A stretch of DNA of 64,000 bases from Fragum whitleyi (lineage: Eukaryota; Mollusca; Bivalvia; Cardiida; Cardiidae). Made by a program: the position numbers and the translations under genes. Where the stretch lies: contig OX411557.1 in NCBI GenBank assembly GCA_948146395.1, positions 34,636,077 through 34,700,076 on the forward strand, read 5' to 3'. This document shows, piece after piece, positions 11,223 to 23,400 of the stretch (position 1 is the stretch's first letter; each line of letters starts with the position of its first letter). Under the pieces are notes generated by a model. That model did not search any database and had not been told where the DNA came from. It saw only the letters and a program-made list of their open reading frames with translations.

Positions 11223-11950
11223 GTACTATAGATAAACCCTTAATATTCAACTTATTTCTGGAAAAACTCCGAATGCAAGATATCGAATCATTCACTGGAA
11301 ATGGTACCGTAATACCCATAGCTATGTTATGGACTCAAGGAAGGCGTAGAGTTGGCAGTGTCCAAGAAAGGGAAGTAGATACTAGCGCATTTCTCTGGAA
11401 ACCCCTATTTACTTCAATGTCAATACAATAGAAAAGTCTTTGTCATTTATCTGTCTAGGTCATGTTTGCCTGTTTGTTTCAAATACTGGTAGAAATTAAT
11501 TTCCAAGAATATATATTAGAATACTGACCTTCTTATTGGCTGAAAAGCCGTGTACATAATTTCATTATGAACGTGCATCAGCTAACAGTAAATGTAGACG
11601 TTTTTCCCATGAGGATCATAATTCGTCAGGTAACATGTATTGAAAATGACGTCGAGGTTATCCGAATTTAAACATAAAAGCGCAAATCCATTCCTTTGAC
11701 AAGGCAAATAATGTTTGAATTGTTTCCACGTGAAATGGATTTAGTCGATGCAAGTTCTGAATGAGTTTAAAAGGGAGGTAATACTGTCGTTAATTTTGTC
11801 AAATTGGATGAAATTAGCAATCCTTTTTACCACATTTACTAAAAATAAATACGTACATTACTGTTTATGTGGTTTTATGTACTAGTAAGATGGTTTAAAA
11901 CCCTCACTAGCCAATAAAATCATGTAAAAAAATGATATGTTTGAATAGAC

Positions 11951-12089
11951 AGCCCGATTAGCTCAGTTGGTAGAGCATCGGATTTCATGGAGATATGAAA
12001 CTAAAACTCTATTCGAACTGTTTGAATAGCCGAAGCGGATTTATAAAAAAACGTGTGATTAATGTTTAAATTTCATATCTCCATGGAAT
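11951..12089 (+). mobile_element. Truncated tRNA-like SINE head followed by an inverted repeat
   Basis: AGCCCGATTAGCTCAGTTGGTAGAGCAT is a clean A-box half of a tRNA. It breaks off where an inverted repeat starts: ATTTCATGGAGATATGAAA near 11972 and its counterpart TTTCATATCTCCATGG near 12070. No B box follows, so it is not a tRNA gene. Confidence 0.6.
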
Positions 12090-12823
12090 AAAAAATACCC
12101 TTTCCATCTCTTAATAGCTTCATATCTTGAAACTCGATAACAAGAAGTATAAACTAAATCCTAAAGCAGCTGATTTGCTCCACAGGCCTGAATCTACTTA
12201 AATGATGAGAATTTCAGTGAATGATTAAATTGATTAATTAAAGCCTGCTGAAGACAACCTATGTTGTATAATATACTTATTCTGTGTTTAGGTGACGGAA
12301 AATTATATAATAACAATGGAAACCCACTCTACTTTCAAAATTTTGATTTTAGGGGTTGTTGCTCCTATGAGCTTGTAGCTCTTCATAGCGTATGTATACG
12401 TTGTCGACCTTCTTGACACAAATCAATAATTGGCCAAAGTTTATTTTGATATTACCATTCTTTCAAACTTTATATAATGAAACAAGTTATATTTTAAGAA
12501 TGAAGCGATGCGGGTTTTTGTTGTTCATATATGAATTTATATATATGTAGAAAAAACAATACGGATATCAATATCGGGAAAAAAGAAAACTACGAAGGAA
12601 TCAATCAAATTACATGTACATCATTTAATCGTAACAAAACTCAACCGATTTCACATATAATATGATCTTCAGGAGTTACACTGTATCAATGACGACGTTA
12701 CATGGTAACGACGTTAACGTAACGTCATTTAAAAGGGACGTTACTCTATAACTTTTTTTACTTAACGTTACATTATAAATTACCATTCCTGAGGTAAGAA
12801 ATATTATTTTTTCTTCATTTTCT

Positions 12824-13400
12824 GTTTAACTTGGGTTGAAAAAAAAAATGAAATAGTTTTCTTTGACCTTTCTCATGTCAGTTTTCATTTTGTACATCGG
12901 GAAAATTAAATTTAAAAATCAGGTGAGACAGTCCCCGCACATTTTGAGATATGTTCACTCATTTGGAGGATTCTGAGTCTTGGTTCTCTTATCTGTTGTT
13001 TGTGAACAGTGACCCTTTTTCGTAAATAGTCCCCAGTTTCGCCTATGTATTCGTCGTCACATCCAGAGCATCTTATAACATAAATCACATTCTGTACATC
13101 GCAGGATACCCTAGATCTTATGTAAAATTCTTTTCCGCATTTGAAGACGAATTTCTGTCCCGTTAGGAGATGAATACATAGGCCACAATTTGGTCTTGCA
13201 CATTTTTCTACGATTGGCTCTTCGGGAATTTCTTCAAACCGCGCCCTAGTTAATAATTTCTTCAAATTCGGTGGTTGCCTTTTGCTCTTGATTATTTTGT
13301 TTTCTTGGATAATTTTGCCCATTGTCTCATCACTTTGAAGAATTGATATATTATCCTGGATAATTTTAAAGAATTCTGTATTTCTCGGGTTCTACGTTGA
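12824..13400 (-). mobile_element. PLE 3' part: linker and GIY-YIG domain
   Basis: Minus-strand translation runs from NPRNTEFFKIIQDN (about 13391) through RQPPNLKKLLTRARF, CARPNCGLC, FVFKCGKEFYIRSR, the GIY-YIG core (VIYVIRCSGC, DDEYIGETGDYLRKRV) and HKQQIREPRLRILQMSEHI. The open frame stops at 12912, but FPMYKMKTD-like sequence continues in another frame to about 12824. One in-frame TAG lies before NPRN. This is the C-terminal half of a Penelope-like element; the upstream half lies beyond a LINE insertion at 13401-14986. Confidence 0.88.
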
Positions 13401-14986
13401 TACCTCTCTACCGGCACCATTCCATATGACTGGACCAGAGCAAATGTATGCCCAATCTACAAGAAAGGAGACACTAGTGATCCAGCAAACTACCGGCCCA
13501 TCTCCCTTACATGCATCCTCTGCAAAACCCTGGAGCACATTGTAGCCTCTAACCTCTCTGCACATCTCTCCTCTCACAACATTCTTTATGAACTACAGCA
13601 TGGGTTTCGGGAGAGACGCTCATGTGAGACACAACTTATTGAGCTCACCGAGTGTCTCTTCAGAAACATCTCTGCTGGTAAGCAAACTGACCTGATACTC
13701 TTGGATTTCAGTAAGGCTTTTGATAAGGTCAACCATCAAAAGCTGCTCTATATTCTCCAAGAGTATGGCGTATCTCCACAGGTTATATCATGGAGTCGCT
13801 CTTTTCTGATTGGTAGAAGTCAAACAGTTGTCCTTGATGGAGACAAGTCGGATGAAGTACCAGTTACCTCAGGCGTGCCCCAAGGGTCAGTCCTGGGCCC
13901 ACTATTCTTCCTTATTTATATAAACCAACTACCTCAATCTGTCTCTAAATCTCAAGTTCGCCTCTTTGCAGATGACACTGCTATCTATCTTACAATCAAC
14001 TCTCCTTCTGACCCTGAAGCTCTTCAAAAAGATCTGGATGCACTGCAGGTATGGGAACAAGCCTGGGACATGGAGTTTAATCCTTCCAAATGCCAAGTGT
14101 TGCATGTCACAAGAAGCAAAAACCCAATCATGCACAAGTATTATCTCCATAACCAGGCCTTAGAAGCTGTTCCGCATGCAAGATACCTGGGCCTTGATCT
14201 ATCCTCTGATCTGAACTTCTCGGCCCACATCACAAGAATTACTGCAGCTGCAAATAGGTCTCTTTGCTTTCTAAAACGAAATATCACCACTAAGATGGAG
14301 AGAGTCAGAGAATTGGCATACATGTCACTGATCCGGCCACAGCTGGAATATGCTTCCACTGTGTGGAGCCCCCACACCAAATCCAATATTAAAAAGGTGG
14401 AACAGGTCCAAAGAAGAGCCATCAGGTGGGTCAAGCATGATTATTCCCCTCTTTCGAGTGTTACAGCCATGCAGGATGATCTGGGGTGGAGGTCTCTTGA
14501 GCATCGCAGGATTGACGCCAGACTTATCATGTTTTATCGTATATATCACAACATTGTTGCAATTAAACTTCCGTTGTATATCCATGCCCCAACCAGATTA
14601 ACTAGACATATGCACCCTCTCTCTCTACGACAAATCCAGGTTAACTCTGATTACATCAAATATTCATTCTACCCTCACTCTATTAGCCTTTGGAACCAGT
14701 TACCCTGTCATATCGCCACACTCTCTGAGTTAGATCAGTTTAAGAGAGCTGTGGCAGGTATTCAATATTAGTCTGGAGGTGATTGTTTTTAACTAGATCT
14801 TTTACTCCACTCTCACTTACTAACATTTTAAACCAATACTTTACTTTTATCTACATTCACTTATCTGACATGTCAGATCTTTACTTTTATTCTTTCACTT
14901 TACTAACAGTCCAACGTGCACATTTTTCCTGTCTGTAACACTCGAGAGAGGGGTGGACAGTATCCAGAGATAGATAGATAGATAGA
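13401..14986 (+). mobile_element. LINE, CR1/Jockey-group non-LTR retrotransposon, 5'-truncated
   Basis: An uninterrupted frame 13401-14771 gives about 456 residues. In order: RANVCPIYKKGD, NYRPISLT, QHGFRERRSCETQL, DFSKAFDKV, GVPQGSVLGPLFF, the catalytic FADD box, a thumb and the SISLWNQLP tail motif. This is the reverse transcriptase of a non-LTR element; the endonuclease and 5' end are missing. About 200 bp of 3' untranslated region ends in a (GATA)n tail at 14968-14985. It lies inside PLE sequence. The frame has no stops, so the insertion looks recent, but without its 5' part it cannot move by itself. Confidence 0.9.
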
Positions 14987-14988
14987 CG

Positions 14989-15020
14989 TACGGTATACTT
15001 GGTTTATCTTCTCTTTCTTT
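14989..15020. repeat. 32-bp perfect inverted repeat, left arm
   Basis: Exact reverse complement of 15473-15504. Read on the minus strand it is the end of the PLE reverse transcriptase segment and runs toward the PLE 3' part beyond the LINE. Confidence 0.9.
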
Positions 15021-15472
15021 CCTTTTACTTCAAAGAAAATTGGAAACGTTTTCTGGATGACATCTTCATTTTATGGAATAGATCAACTAATGACTTACAC
15101 GTTTTAGAATATTTATTAGGTCAACTTCACAATGATTTGAAATTTACAATTAATATAAGCCAAAAGCAACTACCATTCTTAGACGTTCTAGTTATAAAAT
15201 CAAATACAGAAATCCACACAGATATTTACTATAAACCATCGGACAGTAAACAATATCTTCTCTTAAATTCTTGTCATCCAAAACATACTAAAGAAAATAT
15301 TCCGTTTTGTCTAGCCAGACGCTTATGTACAATAATATCTAACAAAACCACTCTACAACGAAGGATGGTAGAACTTAAGACATACTTGAAATCCCAAAAA
15401 TATCCGACTTCCTTAATTGAAAATGGCCTCAGCAAAGCGATGAAAATTAAGAGGAAAGACTTATCAAAAACA

Positions 15473-15504
15473 AAAGAAAGAGAAGATAAACCAAGTATAC
15501 CGTA
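15473..15504. repeat. 32-bp perfect inverted repeat, right arm
   Basis: Partner of 14989-15020; codes for the KEREDKPSIPY end of the inverted PLE segment. Pairing ends sharply at both borders. Confidence 0.9.
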
Positions 15505-16754
15505 TCAGTGAAGTCCAGGCAATACCTGGACTCATCCGTGAATAGCACGGGGCGCCAGCGTCTTATGCGCCAGCCAACGTGGTCCAATGCCCATGTGAAA
15601 CGACGCCGACAAGGAACTCGGGAAAGCGGAATACGAATACACAGTCTTCTTGACTATGTTGTTCAACAGATAAATGTCATCTGACATTTAGATTTGCCAT
15701 GAGTATCGACTTAAAGTGCTGAAAAACAGAAACTAAGCATCTACACGAAACCTGTACATGTAGAAAATGAGAAAGGAAAGGTAAGAAACCGGGGATTCTC
15801 ATTTTGCATGAGCATGAGTCTCGCCAGAAAATTGCGTGTCAAATTTGGTAATGTATACATTAGATATCTTGCCAATACATTAGTGTAAACTTTTAGATAC
15901 GAATGTTTTTTTGTTTTTTTAATTAGCTCCTGTAGGACAGCGAAAAAGTTTGGTGCTTAGCAAACTTTGAGTAGAATATGTGATTCTAATTTTGTAAAGG
16001 TGTAGATATATGTAAGGTATGGTGTGTTGTCACATCATGAATTGACATGAACAGTTTATATACCTGTGAGGCTTTTTAGCAATTTAACAATTTCTATTTC
16101 ACAAAATTATCAATATTTAGTAATTTATAATAGATCATTGAAATAAAAAGATATGATTTGAAATAAATCTCACAAAATATTTCAAAATAGTATCGTGTGA
16201 TGTTGCACCATACCTAACATCTATTTTAAAAACAGATCAAACCGGTTTGATATGTATGTTGACAAAATAAATGGAAATTGATTGTTTCAACAGAGCCTTT
16301 TGAGACCGAGTTTTATATCTAAGGTTGTAGTAGTACCTAGTAGGAACATTTGTCTATATTTTGACAAATTTTGAGCAAATTTTATCCAGCCGTAATGAAG
16401 TTGTTGGTTTTTGACAAAATATCTCTTTTCCATAATTGTTTGGCTATTCTGTTATAAAAACGGGACCTCTAATGTTGTGCAGCTGTTTGTGTTCATCTAC
16501 AGCTTCAGTTTGATATATTGTTTAGCTGGATAAAGTATCTATTTGTAAACAGAAGCAGCATTAAAATTGATCCAAAAACTCTTTATATGAACCTTAACTT
16601 ATGACCAAATTTCCCGTAAGGGAGTTCAAGGGGAGGCAAACGATCCTATACCGAGAGGTTAGTGAGAGACTATTATCTCTTTTATATTATATATTTCTAA
16701 CAAGCTTGTATGTTTTTAAAGTGATCGAAAAACACCAACATATTTTTTTTACAG
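15505..16754. other. Intergenic sequence downstream of gene A
   Basis: A small hairpin GTCCAGGCAATACCTGGAC lies at 15513-15531. No exon seen. Confidence 0.4.
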
Positions 16755-16760
16755 TTTATT
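16755..16760 (-). promoter_or_regulatory. Polyadenylation signal AATAAA of gene A
   Basis: The minus strand reads AATAAA about 46 nt after the gene A stop codon, giving a short 3' untranslated region. The surrounding sequence is A/T-rich, so a chance match is possible, but the spacing is suitable. Confidence 0.55.
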
Positions 16761-16805
16761 TTCAAAATAAATAAAAAAGAGATACTTCTACGTGGCGATA
16801 TGGTC

Positions 16806-17128
16806 CTAATTAATATATAGAGAAGGTGGGACGGCTAGGTAGCCAGCAAAGTCAGTGTAAGGTCCCTTGTCCGCGTAATTAGGGTCAATAATTCGACTCC
16901 CACTATCGTCAACATTTCTAGCCGGTGTTCGGCCGCTCTTCTGTGACCAGGTGCCATCAATGTCTCGTCTGAAGAAATGGTAGTCCTCACCGGGCCATAT
17001 ATATAGGGCGATAATACAATATTGCCCGGGGGTCGGGTCGTACCCAAGGGGAATAAGCCCGTCCCTTACCGCGGCATCGTATACATCGGAACTCTCTCTA
17101 CGGGTAAACTTTCTACCAGATCCCCGAC
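16806..17128 (-). CDS. Gene A exon 5 (C-terminal domain and stop)
   Basis: The acceptor ATTTTTTCAG precedes 17128. The exon has 106 sense codons and TAG at 16808-16806. Motifs in order are RGSGRKF, AAVRDGLIPLGYDPTPG, IALYIWPGEDYHFFRR, DGTWSQKSGRTPARNVDDSG and a GPYTDFAGY tail. The dense aromatic, Gly and Asp pattern together with a polyadenylation signal just downstream marks it as a terminal coding exon. Confidence 0.88.
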
Positions 17129-17452
17129 CTGAAAAAATATTTATAATTGTGACTCGTTAGAAGAAAAAGGACCATCTGGATATTACTTAAATTTTCGATG
17201 CTAGTCAAGCTGAGTCGCAGCTAGCTGAGATTTGATTTTAAAGGACTTAAACATGTAGATATTTTCATGAATTCTCGAAATGCAACCTCAGTTTTACCCC
17301 TACTAAACTCAATTACTGTTTCAAATGTTTATTTTGCGGAGACACATTTCGTCTTATATGCGTGAAAAGTCACATTTTGTTGATTGATGACTGTTTGTAT
17401 CGTGTTCACTTACAAAATAAAAATAATAATAATAATAATAGTAATAACGATG

Positions 17453-17499
<47 letters not shown>

Positions 17500-20400
17500 T
17501 GATATATGGAATTTCTATGGTTAAAGTTTTTGGTTAAAGTTTTTCAAAGTCCGTAAAAGGTCAAGGTCAAGATTAAAATGTCAAGGCGCTTGGTCGTTTC
17601 CACTTAAATTTACGATTATGCAATCACTAATAGGATTGGAAAATTAACCTTTTATGAATGTATACATACATGTACAGTAGGAAAGCAGGATCATTTACGA
17701 TAAATCAAAGAAAAGATGGCACTAAAAGAATTAGTTCTGCTTCTTTCTTTTTCCTTATTGAAATGCAAGATATACAATTTTAAGTTTTGCTTAGTATATT
17801 TGCTTTGCGAAGATTCAACATCGACAGTTTCGTCTAGGTTTTCGGTTACACCGAACATTTCTCTTGTTCAATCTTACATCAGTCTGTATAAATAAAATGC
17901 AACAAAACCCAGCATTCAAATTGTTGGACGTTCGCCAAACGTTTGAGAAATAGTGCAATGGCTTGGCTGTAATTAAACGTACATAGTAGGGAACGATCGA
18001 TATTCCAAACGTTCGCAAATATTTTCATCTGAATCCAGGCCTTATATATCGAAGCAAAGATCAGAATTTCCGCACGTTTATAATTTATCTTAAAAGGAAA
18101 GCGTAACGAAATGCAAATGTTTACCTGGCTGAGCGAATGTATTAGTAACGACGTTTGTGGCATAGTTGTAACAGTTATTTCTTCGTCTAACCGTTGGGTC
18201 TGCGTTCCAGAAACTCGGCTCGAACCTACTACCACAGGTGGCTCCAACCGCCTGTCGCTTTCTTCTCTTTTTCTTTTCTTCCGTTGAAATCTTAATACTG
18301 ACAAAAGGCTTTGTGGCTACCTGGAAGAGGGAATCGTTACATAGTCAAAACGTGTTGAAAAGATTTACCCGAAGGGACTACCAACGGCACCTCCCAAGTG
18401 GCCCTCGCTTACACCAGCAAGTAATAGCGGATATTATAGAATTTCATTTGTAATAAAAGCAGACCTACGCCATGCCTTGCGTTCAGGATGTAAAACAGTA
18501 CAAACAGTTTTCCAATTATATCCCGCTTTGCACACAAGTGCCCGCGTAAAGCGGGGTATAATTGAAAAACTGTTTGCATTTTTTTGTAATCCTGAACGCA
18601 GGGCTGGTGTCAAGCCAAAAGGTTGACTATATTTTGGATTCAAGTAAAAGTAAAATTCCTTATTTACCTACTTTCTGGATAAAAACAACTATCTTTTTCA
18701 TCATTAAATAAATAAAATTCATTGCATAATTAGCACCAGCGTGAAAGTATTTGGACTGTCCTATAGAATTGTATTTGATTTAAATCTTTATTTATGGCGT
18801 TGCGACTATGATGTAAAAGTAACAAAATACCCTGATAGTATCAAATGTTTTAATTTTATTTTAAAGAAAATTCATTTTGTAAGCTTATTATTCAATAAGT
18901 TGCAGTATTTGGATATCTCCTTGAAAAAAGGCAGAAATCAAAACATCTATTGATAAATGAGTGCTTTACATATTTTGACACACCTATAACCCGTTTTCAA
19001 GAAAAAATAAAAACAACATAAAAATAGTAATCAAAAAGAATAAAATACAGAAATGAGAATATGCCTTGATCCTAATAATAATCACATTTTTATCTAAATC
19101 CCGGTGGTAAAATGCGAGAGATCTCTTTTTTAAGATCATTCCAAACCCTTTTAATGATACTTTCCTTTAAATAGTTAACCAAAGAAAATTTCAATTGAGG
19201 AAAACGAAAAAGTGGCACTGGTATATTATCAGCAGCTATGAAAATTCCTTTATATTGACTGTTAAGCCGTTGCTTATTGTCCGAAAATACGGTAATTAAA
19301 AAATACCAACAGTAGATAAAATGTAAAGAAATTTGGTTATGAGTTTACTTACAATATGCATTCGTTATTTTTTTTTCAAAAACTTGGTCAAACAAGAAAG
19401 AAAGAAATGTTTATACGGTGTAAGTATATTGACTACATTCTTCCATTAACCCATCGATATCGTATGCATTCTGTCTGTATATCTTGTAGGAAAAATTATT
19501 CAATAAAGAATAATTAAACTTAAATTTTTATCTCAAAACAAAATGAAATTTAATAATAAAACTATAATTTTTTTTCATATACATGTACATATAGATCATT
19601 ATGCATTGTATATTCTATATTCAATCTGTTAAGTTTTTGTGTGTTTTTTTCAATATAAACGAATCATCCAAACAAATGTTTTATCATCTGTTTTATTAAT
19701 TCATTATTATTTTTTCTTTAATTTTTTTTTCTTCAATTGCACTTCAATTTAGATTAAAGATTTAAATAGATTCATGCATGTTTACTGTACTACAAATCTC
19801 CTTACGAAATTTTCAGTAAATCACTCCCGATAGCTTCATTTGTCACCTACAATAGTTTGTAACTGTCATATTTTTGAATCACATCTGTCTGTCGTGATAG
19901 ATTACTATAGAGGATACGACATACGGTGTCAGGGTCATGTGTCTATTATGCGTAATTGGGCTTTTAAATTTCGCACGGAATTTCACCCGAAAACATTTTC
20001 CTTTGTCATTAAAAATTGCATTTCTACGGATAAGGCTGTATATTCGATAATATGATTGCCTACCAACGATACGTGACTCAACGTATTACAAAACAGTAGA
20101 CTGCATTTTAAACAAGTAATAGAACATGTATGTGATGTAGGTACGTGTAATAAACATCTCGTGGTATCAAATCCTGCGTTCAGAAATAAAAATCGGTGCA
20201 AGCTGTTTGCAAAATATACCTAGCTTTGCACGTCTTTTTGCGCACAAAGAGGGGTTCATTTTTCAAACATATTGGACAGTTTTGTCACCCTGTTTGCAAG
20301 GCTGGTGCTAGGCTGAGACTCAAAATGACCTTCTCAAGGCAAAATTCTTATGACCTATAGTCTAGCCTAGGCCTGCATCCAGGGTGACTATACGGTGGTA

Positions 20401-23400
20401 ACTGTTGGCACATTTTACTCCATTTGCACGCGTTCTTGCATGCAAAGAGAGTTTAATTTTCAAACAGTTTGCTCCGTTTTGTCATCCCGAACGCAACGCA
20501 CTTGTAAACTAACGACAATCCATTTTTCATCATGAGTAATATAGTCCATCAAAAAGGAACAAATTATATTTAAGTCGGCATCTCCGTTAGTTAAGTATAA
20601 GAAAACAATCACGAGGCGAGTTCATTTCATGTGCAAATGTTCCGAGTTATTTATGATTGGCTTAACTAATATCATCATCATCATTAATGGTAGAGTTTTG
20701 ATTATCTTTAACATTTGAATGTTTTGACCATTATCCTTTTATAGTTTTAACGACTAGCGGAAGTGTAAGAATAGATCTAAGACAATAGGGATCAGTAGAT
20801 CAAACATATATCAACAATGTACCTGTCATGATTTGCACATAAATTGTCGTGGACGAACATTTTTATAGGTTGTCCGACAAGTTTGTATGTGATATCATCA
20901 GAGACCAGGCCTGGTTTAATGATCGAAATTATCATTAATTCTCTCTTTGCTCAGTCCAGACGGGGAGAACAGATATTTAGCACTTTCCTGTTTTACAAAA
21001 TTTTCGACCTGTCCTAACTCAAAGGTTTTGCAGACGAAAATTTAAAGTGGATTTAATTTGAAAAATAACCATTCAGTAAGGTAGAAAATAGTGTTGAAAA
21101 AAAATAATAATAAAAAAAATTATATCGCCAAAGCTGAGCAGAAATGAATATTAAAGGGTAAAATGTGATTAACTAATTCGTGTTAGTGAGGCCGTTGGAC
21201 CAATTGTGTCTGAAAAATTGGAGAAGATCGTTCGTATTGACCTTTATTTTCAATGGTAAAAAGTTCAAGGAAAAGGAAATGTTTTAAAATGCACATAGCC
21301 CTTTCGGTATCCGCTTGTCAATTAAACTTGACTCATTGAATATGAGACAAAGTTAATTGACTTGCGGAAACTAAAAAGGTTGTATTCATGTGCCTTTTTT
21401 TCGACGGTATTAGTAAAATTTTATTGTTTGATTGATAGATGATATTTTGCAAAAGATAATGAATAGGAAAATTTTGATCAAACACCCAACAGGCGAAAAG
21501 GTGCCATTCGAGCGTAATGGACAGTGCAGGCTGGCTAGTATCGAAATCTTTCGTACTTTACTGTTTTTTTTTTTTTTGTTTTGTTTTTTTTTTTAAATTT
21601 AGATCTTCCATCCCGTATAAAACAATGGGATTCTTTCTTCGCTATAAATGAGAATGAGAACTTTATGAAAAACTGTAAAATGAAACTAACGGTAAATGTC
21701 AAAAATAATTTCAAGGTCATGGGAATAAGTATTGGTCCCAATCAACTTGCAACGATCAAAGTTTCGAGACGCTCGGTTCAGGGGATCAAAACTACGCACG
21801 AAAATGGCAATTTGGGCGGGTTTTTTTTAATCTAATTATATTACCGTTAAAAATTCAATTCAATACGAGGATTAAAGCAAAGAGCAAGATGTTAAAGAGG
21901 AAAAGAATTTGGGAAGAGAGAAAGATAACAAAAAGAAAAGGGATGAAATGATGCAATTATAAGCTAGTACGGAGCAACAACTTCGATCTGTGTCGAAATT
22001 TTCAATATCATAGACTGATCCTGTATTTGTAAACAAATAGTAAAAATATAGGTAGATTTTGCGCGGTGAGCCGTGAAATCTACTCTTAACGGTTAAATTC
22101 CCGTGCTATTCTTTCAAAATAGATTAAACAGGTTCAAGCAAATGAAACGTATCGCTTGTCTTAAATCGTAAGGTTTACTCATTCATGTACTTTCAAAGTT
22201 GACAGGAAGGTATCACGTTCAGCTCGTATCACCTGCTTTTTAAAATACACCCGATATATCTTTGGTAATCGACTCAACGCCTACGTCAGAGCACAGTTTT
22301 GAAAATACACCTTAAACCGCGCGGTTTATACTTAAAAATGCTACAATTTGACCAGACACATATCTTGCCAAAATCAAAATCATCGTCATGAAATTCAAAT
22401 TACAATCTATGAAAGAATTTTGCTGTAATATAGATACACAAATAAAAGTGGGTGATCAAAGATCAGTTTTGTCTAGAAGATAGACAAAATTGACCTTTGA
22501 TCACACACTGACTCAAACTTGTGCATCTAAAGTGAAGAATTAACATCATGAAGTAACCCAAAACAATGATTGCCTACGCAAGTTCTGTTTAATGTCTCGT
22601 ACATCAGTAGGGCAATTGCTATACTTCATCAGTGTTTATGACTGGCCTAATGACTCTGTAAGCGCTATACTATGTTTAGTAGATCATTACATTTGTGCAA
22701 GGTAATATATTTCATTTCCTGGTATCACTCCCAAGGTTGTCACAGGAAAAGGGACATGATATTTGATCGCGCTGTTGTGTTAGAAAAGGAGGAAATATTT
22801 ACAATGAATTACCTAAGTTACAATGTAGTCTAAATGGAATTAAAAGTATTTGTACAAAAATAAGCAATTGGCACATTTTTTTATTAATTTTTATTACTCA
22901 CCTGTCCATATATACAGGATCGAACATGATTATATGCGGACCGGGTGATTTCTTTAGATGGACAGGATTTGAGCAGCAAAGTTTCTAGATTTCTGTTGCT
23001 ATGACGACCAACGGTCTTCCAGGCTCGCTGGCCAAAGGCGTTGTTGGCTTCGACGGTAAAACCCTGGTAGCCCAACCCTTTGTACATGCTGAAAATATGA
23101 AAAACAATATTCAATGATCGCTCCGCGTCCTATATTATCACTTCTTATAAATATAATACACGGAATCTCGTTTTGCACATAGGATTACGTGGAAAATGGG
23201 TTACAATAAACGCTTGAAAAGGTTACATCATGCTCGCTGGAAAAAAAAACGCTTACCTACCTCGCGAACAGGGGCCATTTAGGGATGCAGTGAGATAAAT
23301 ATAATTATCATGAAAAACGTATTCTCATCAGAGGTCAATCAGATGTCGTATTCCGAACATAATTGCATTGAAGTTTGAATGATAACACAAAATTCAGGCA

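Larger units (their letters stand above)
11153..12823. other. Intergenic sequence upstream of gene B
   Basis: Holds the gene B promoter and a truncated SINE head with an inverted repeat (separate entry). AACGT-rich words cluster at 12690-12775. No exon recognised. Confidence 0.4.
14989..15504 (+). mobile_element. PLE reverse transcriptase part, inverted relative to its 3' part
   Basis: Plus-strand translation after about 15021 gives ENWKRFLDDIFILW (catalytic DD box), QKQLPFLDVLV, IYYKPSDSKQYL, CHPKHTKENIPFCLARRL and EREDKPSIPY, the palm-thumb part of a Penelope-like reverse transcriptase. It stops at IPY, a few residues before the NPRN at which the minus-strand part begins. The first 32 bases (14989-15020) are the exact reverse complement of the last 32 (15473-15504), so the IPY end is present in both orientations. 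The fingers region and N-terminus are missing. Confidence 0.85.

Noticed and set aside
13929..14601. Several overlapping readings on both strands inside the LINE
   Set aside because: Shadows of the reverse transcriptase frame.
14999..15040. Natural start of a protein at MVYLLFLSFYF
   Set aside because: These residues come from the inverted-repeat arm, that is from the opposite strand of PLE sequence; true PLE homology starts near KENWKRF.
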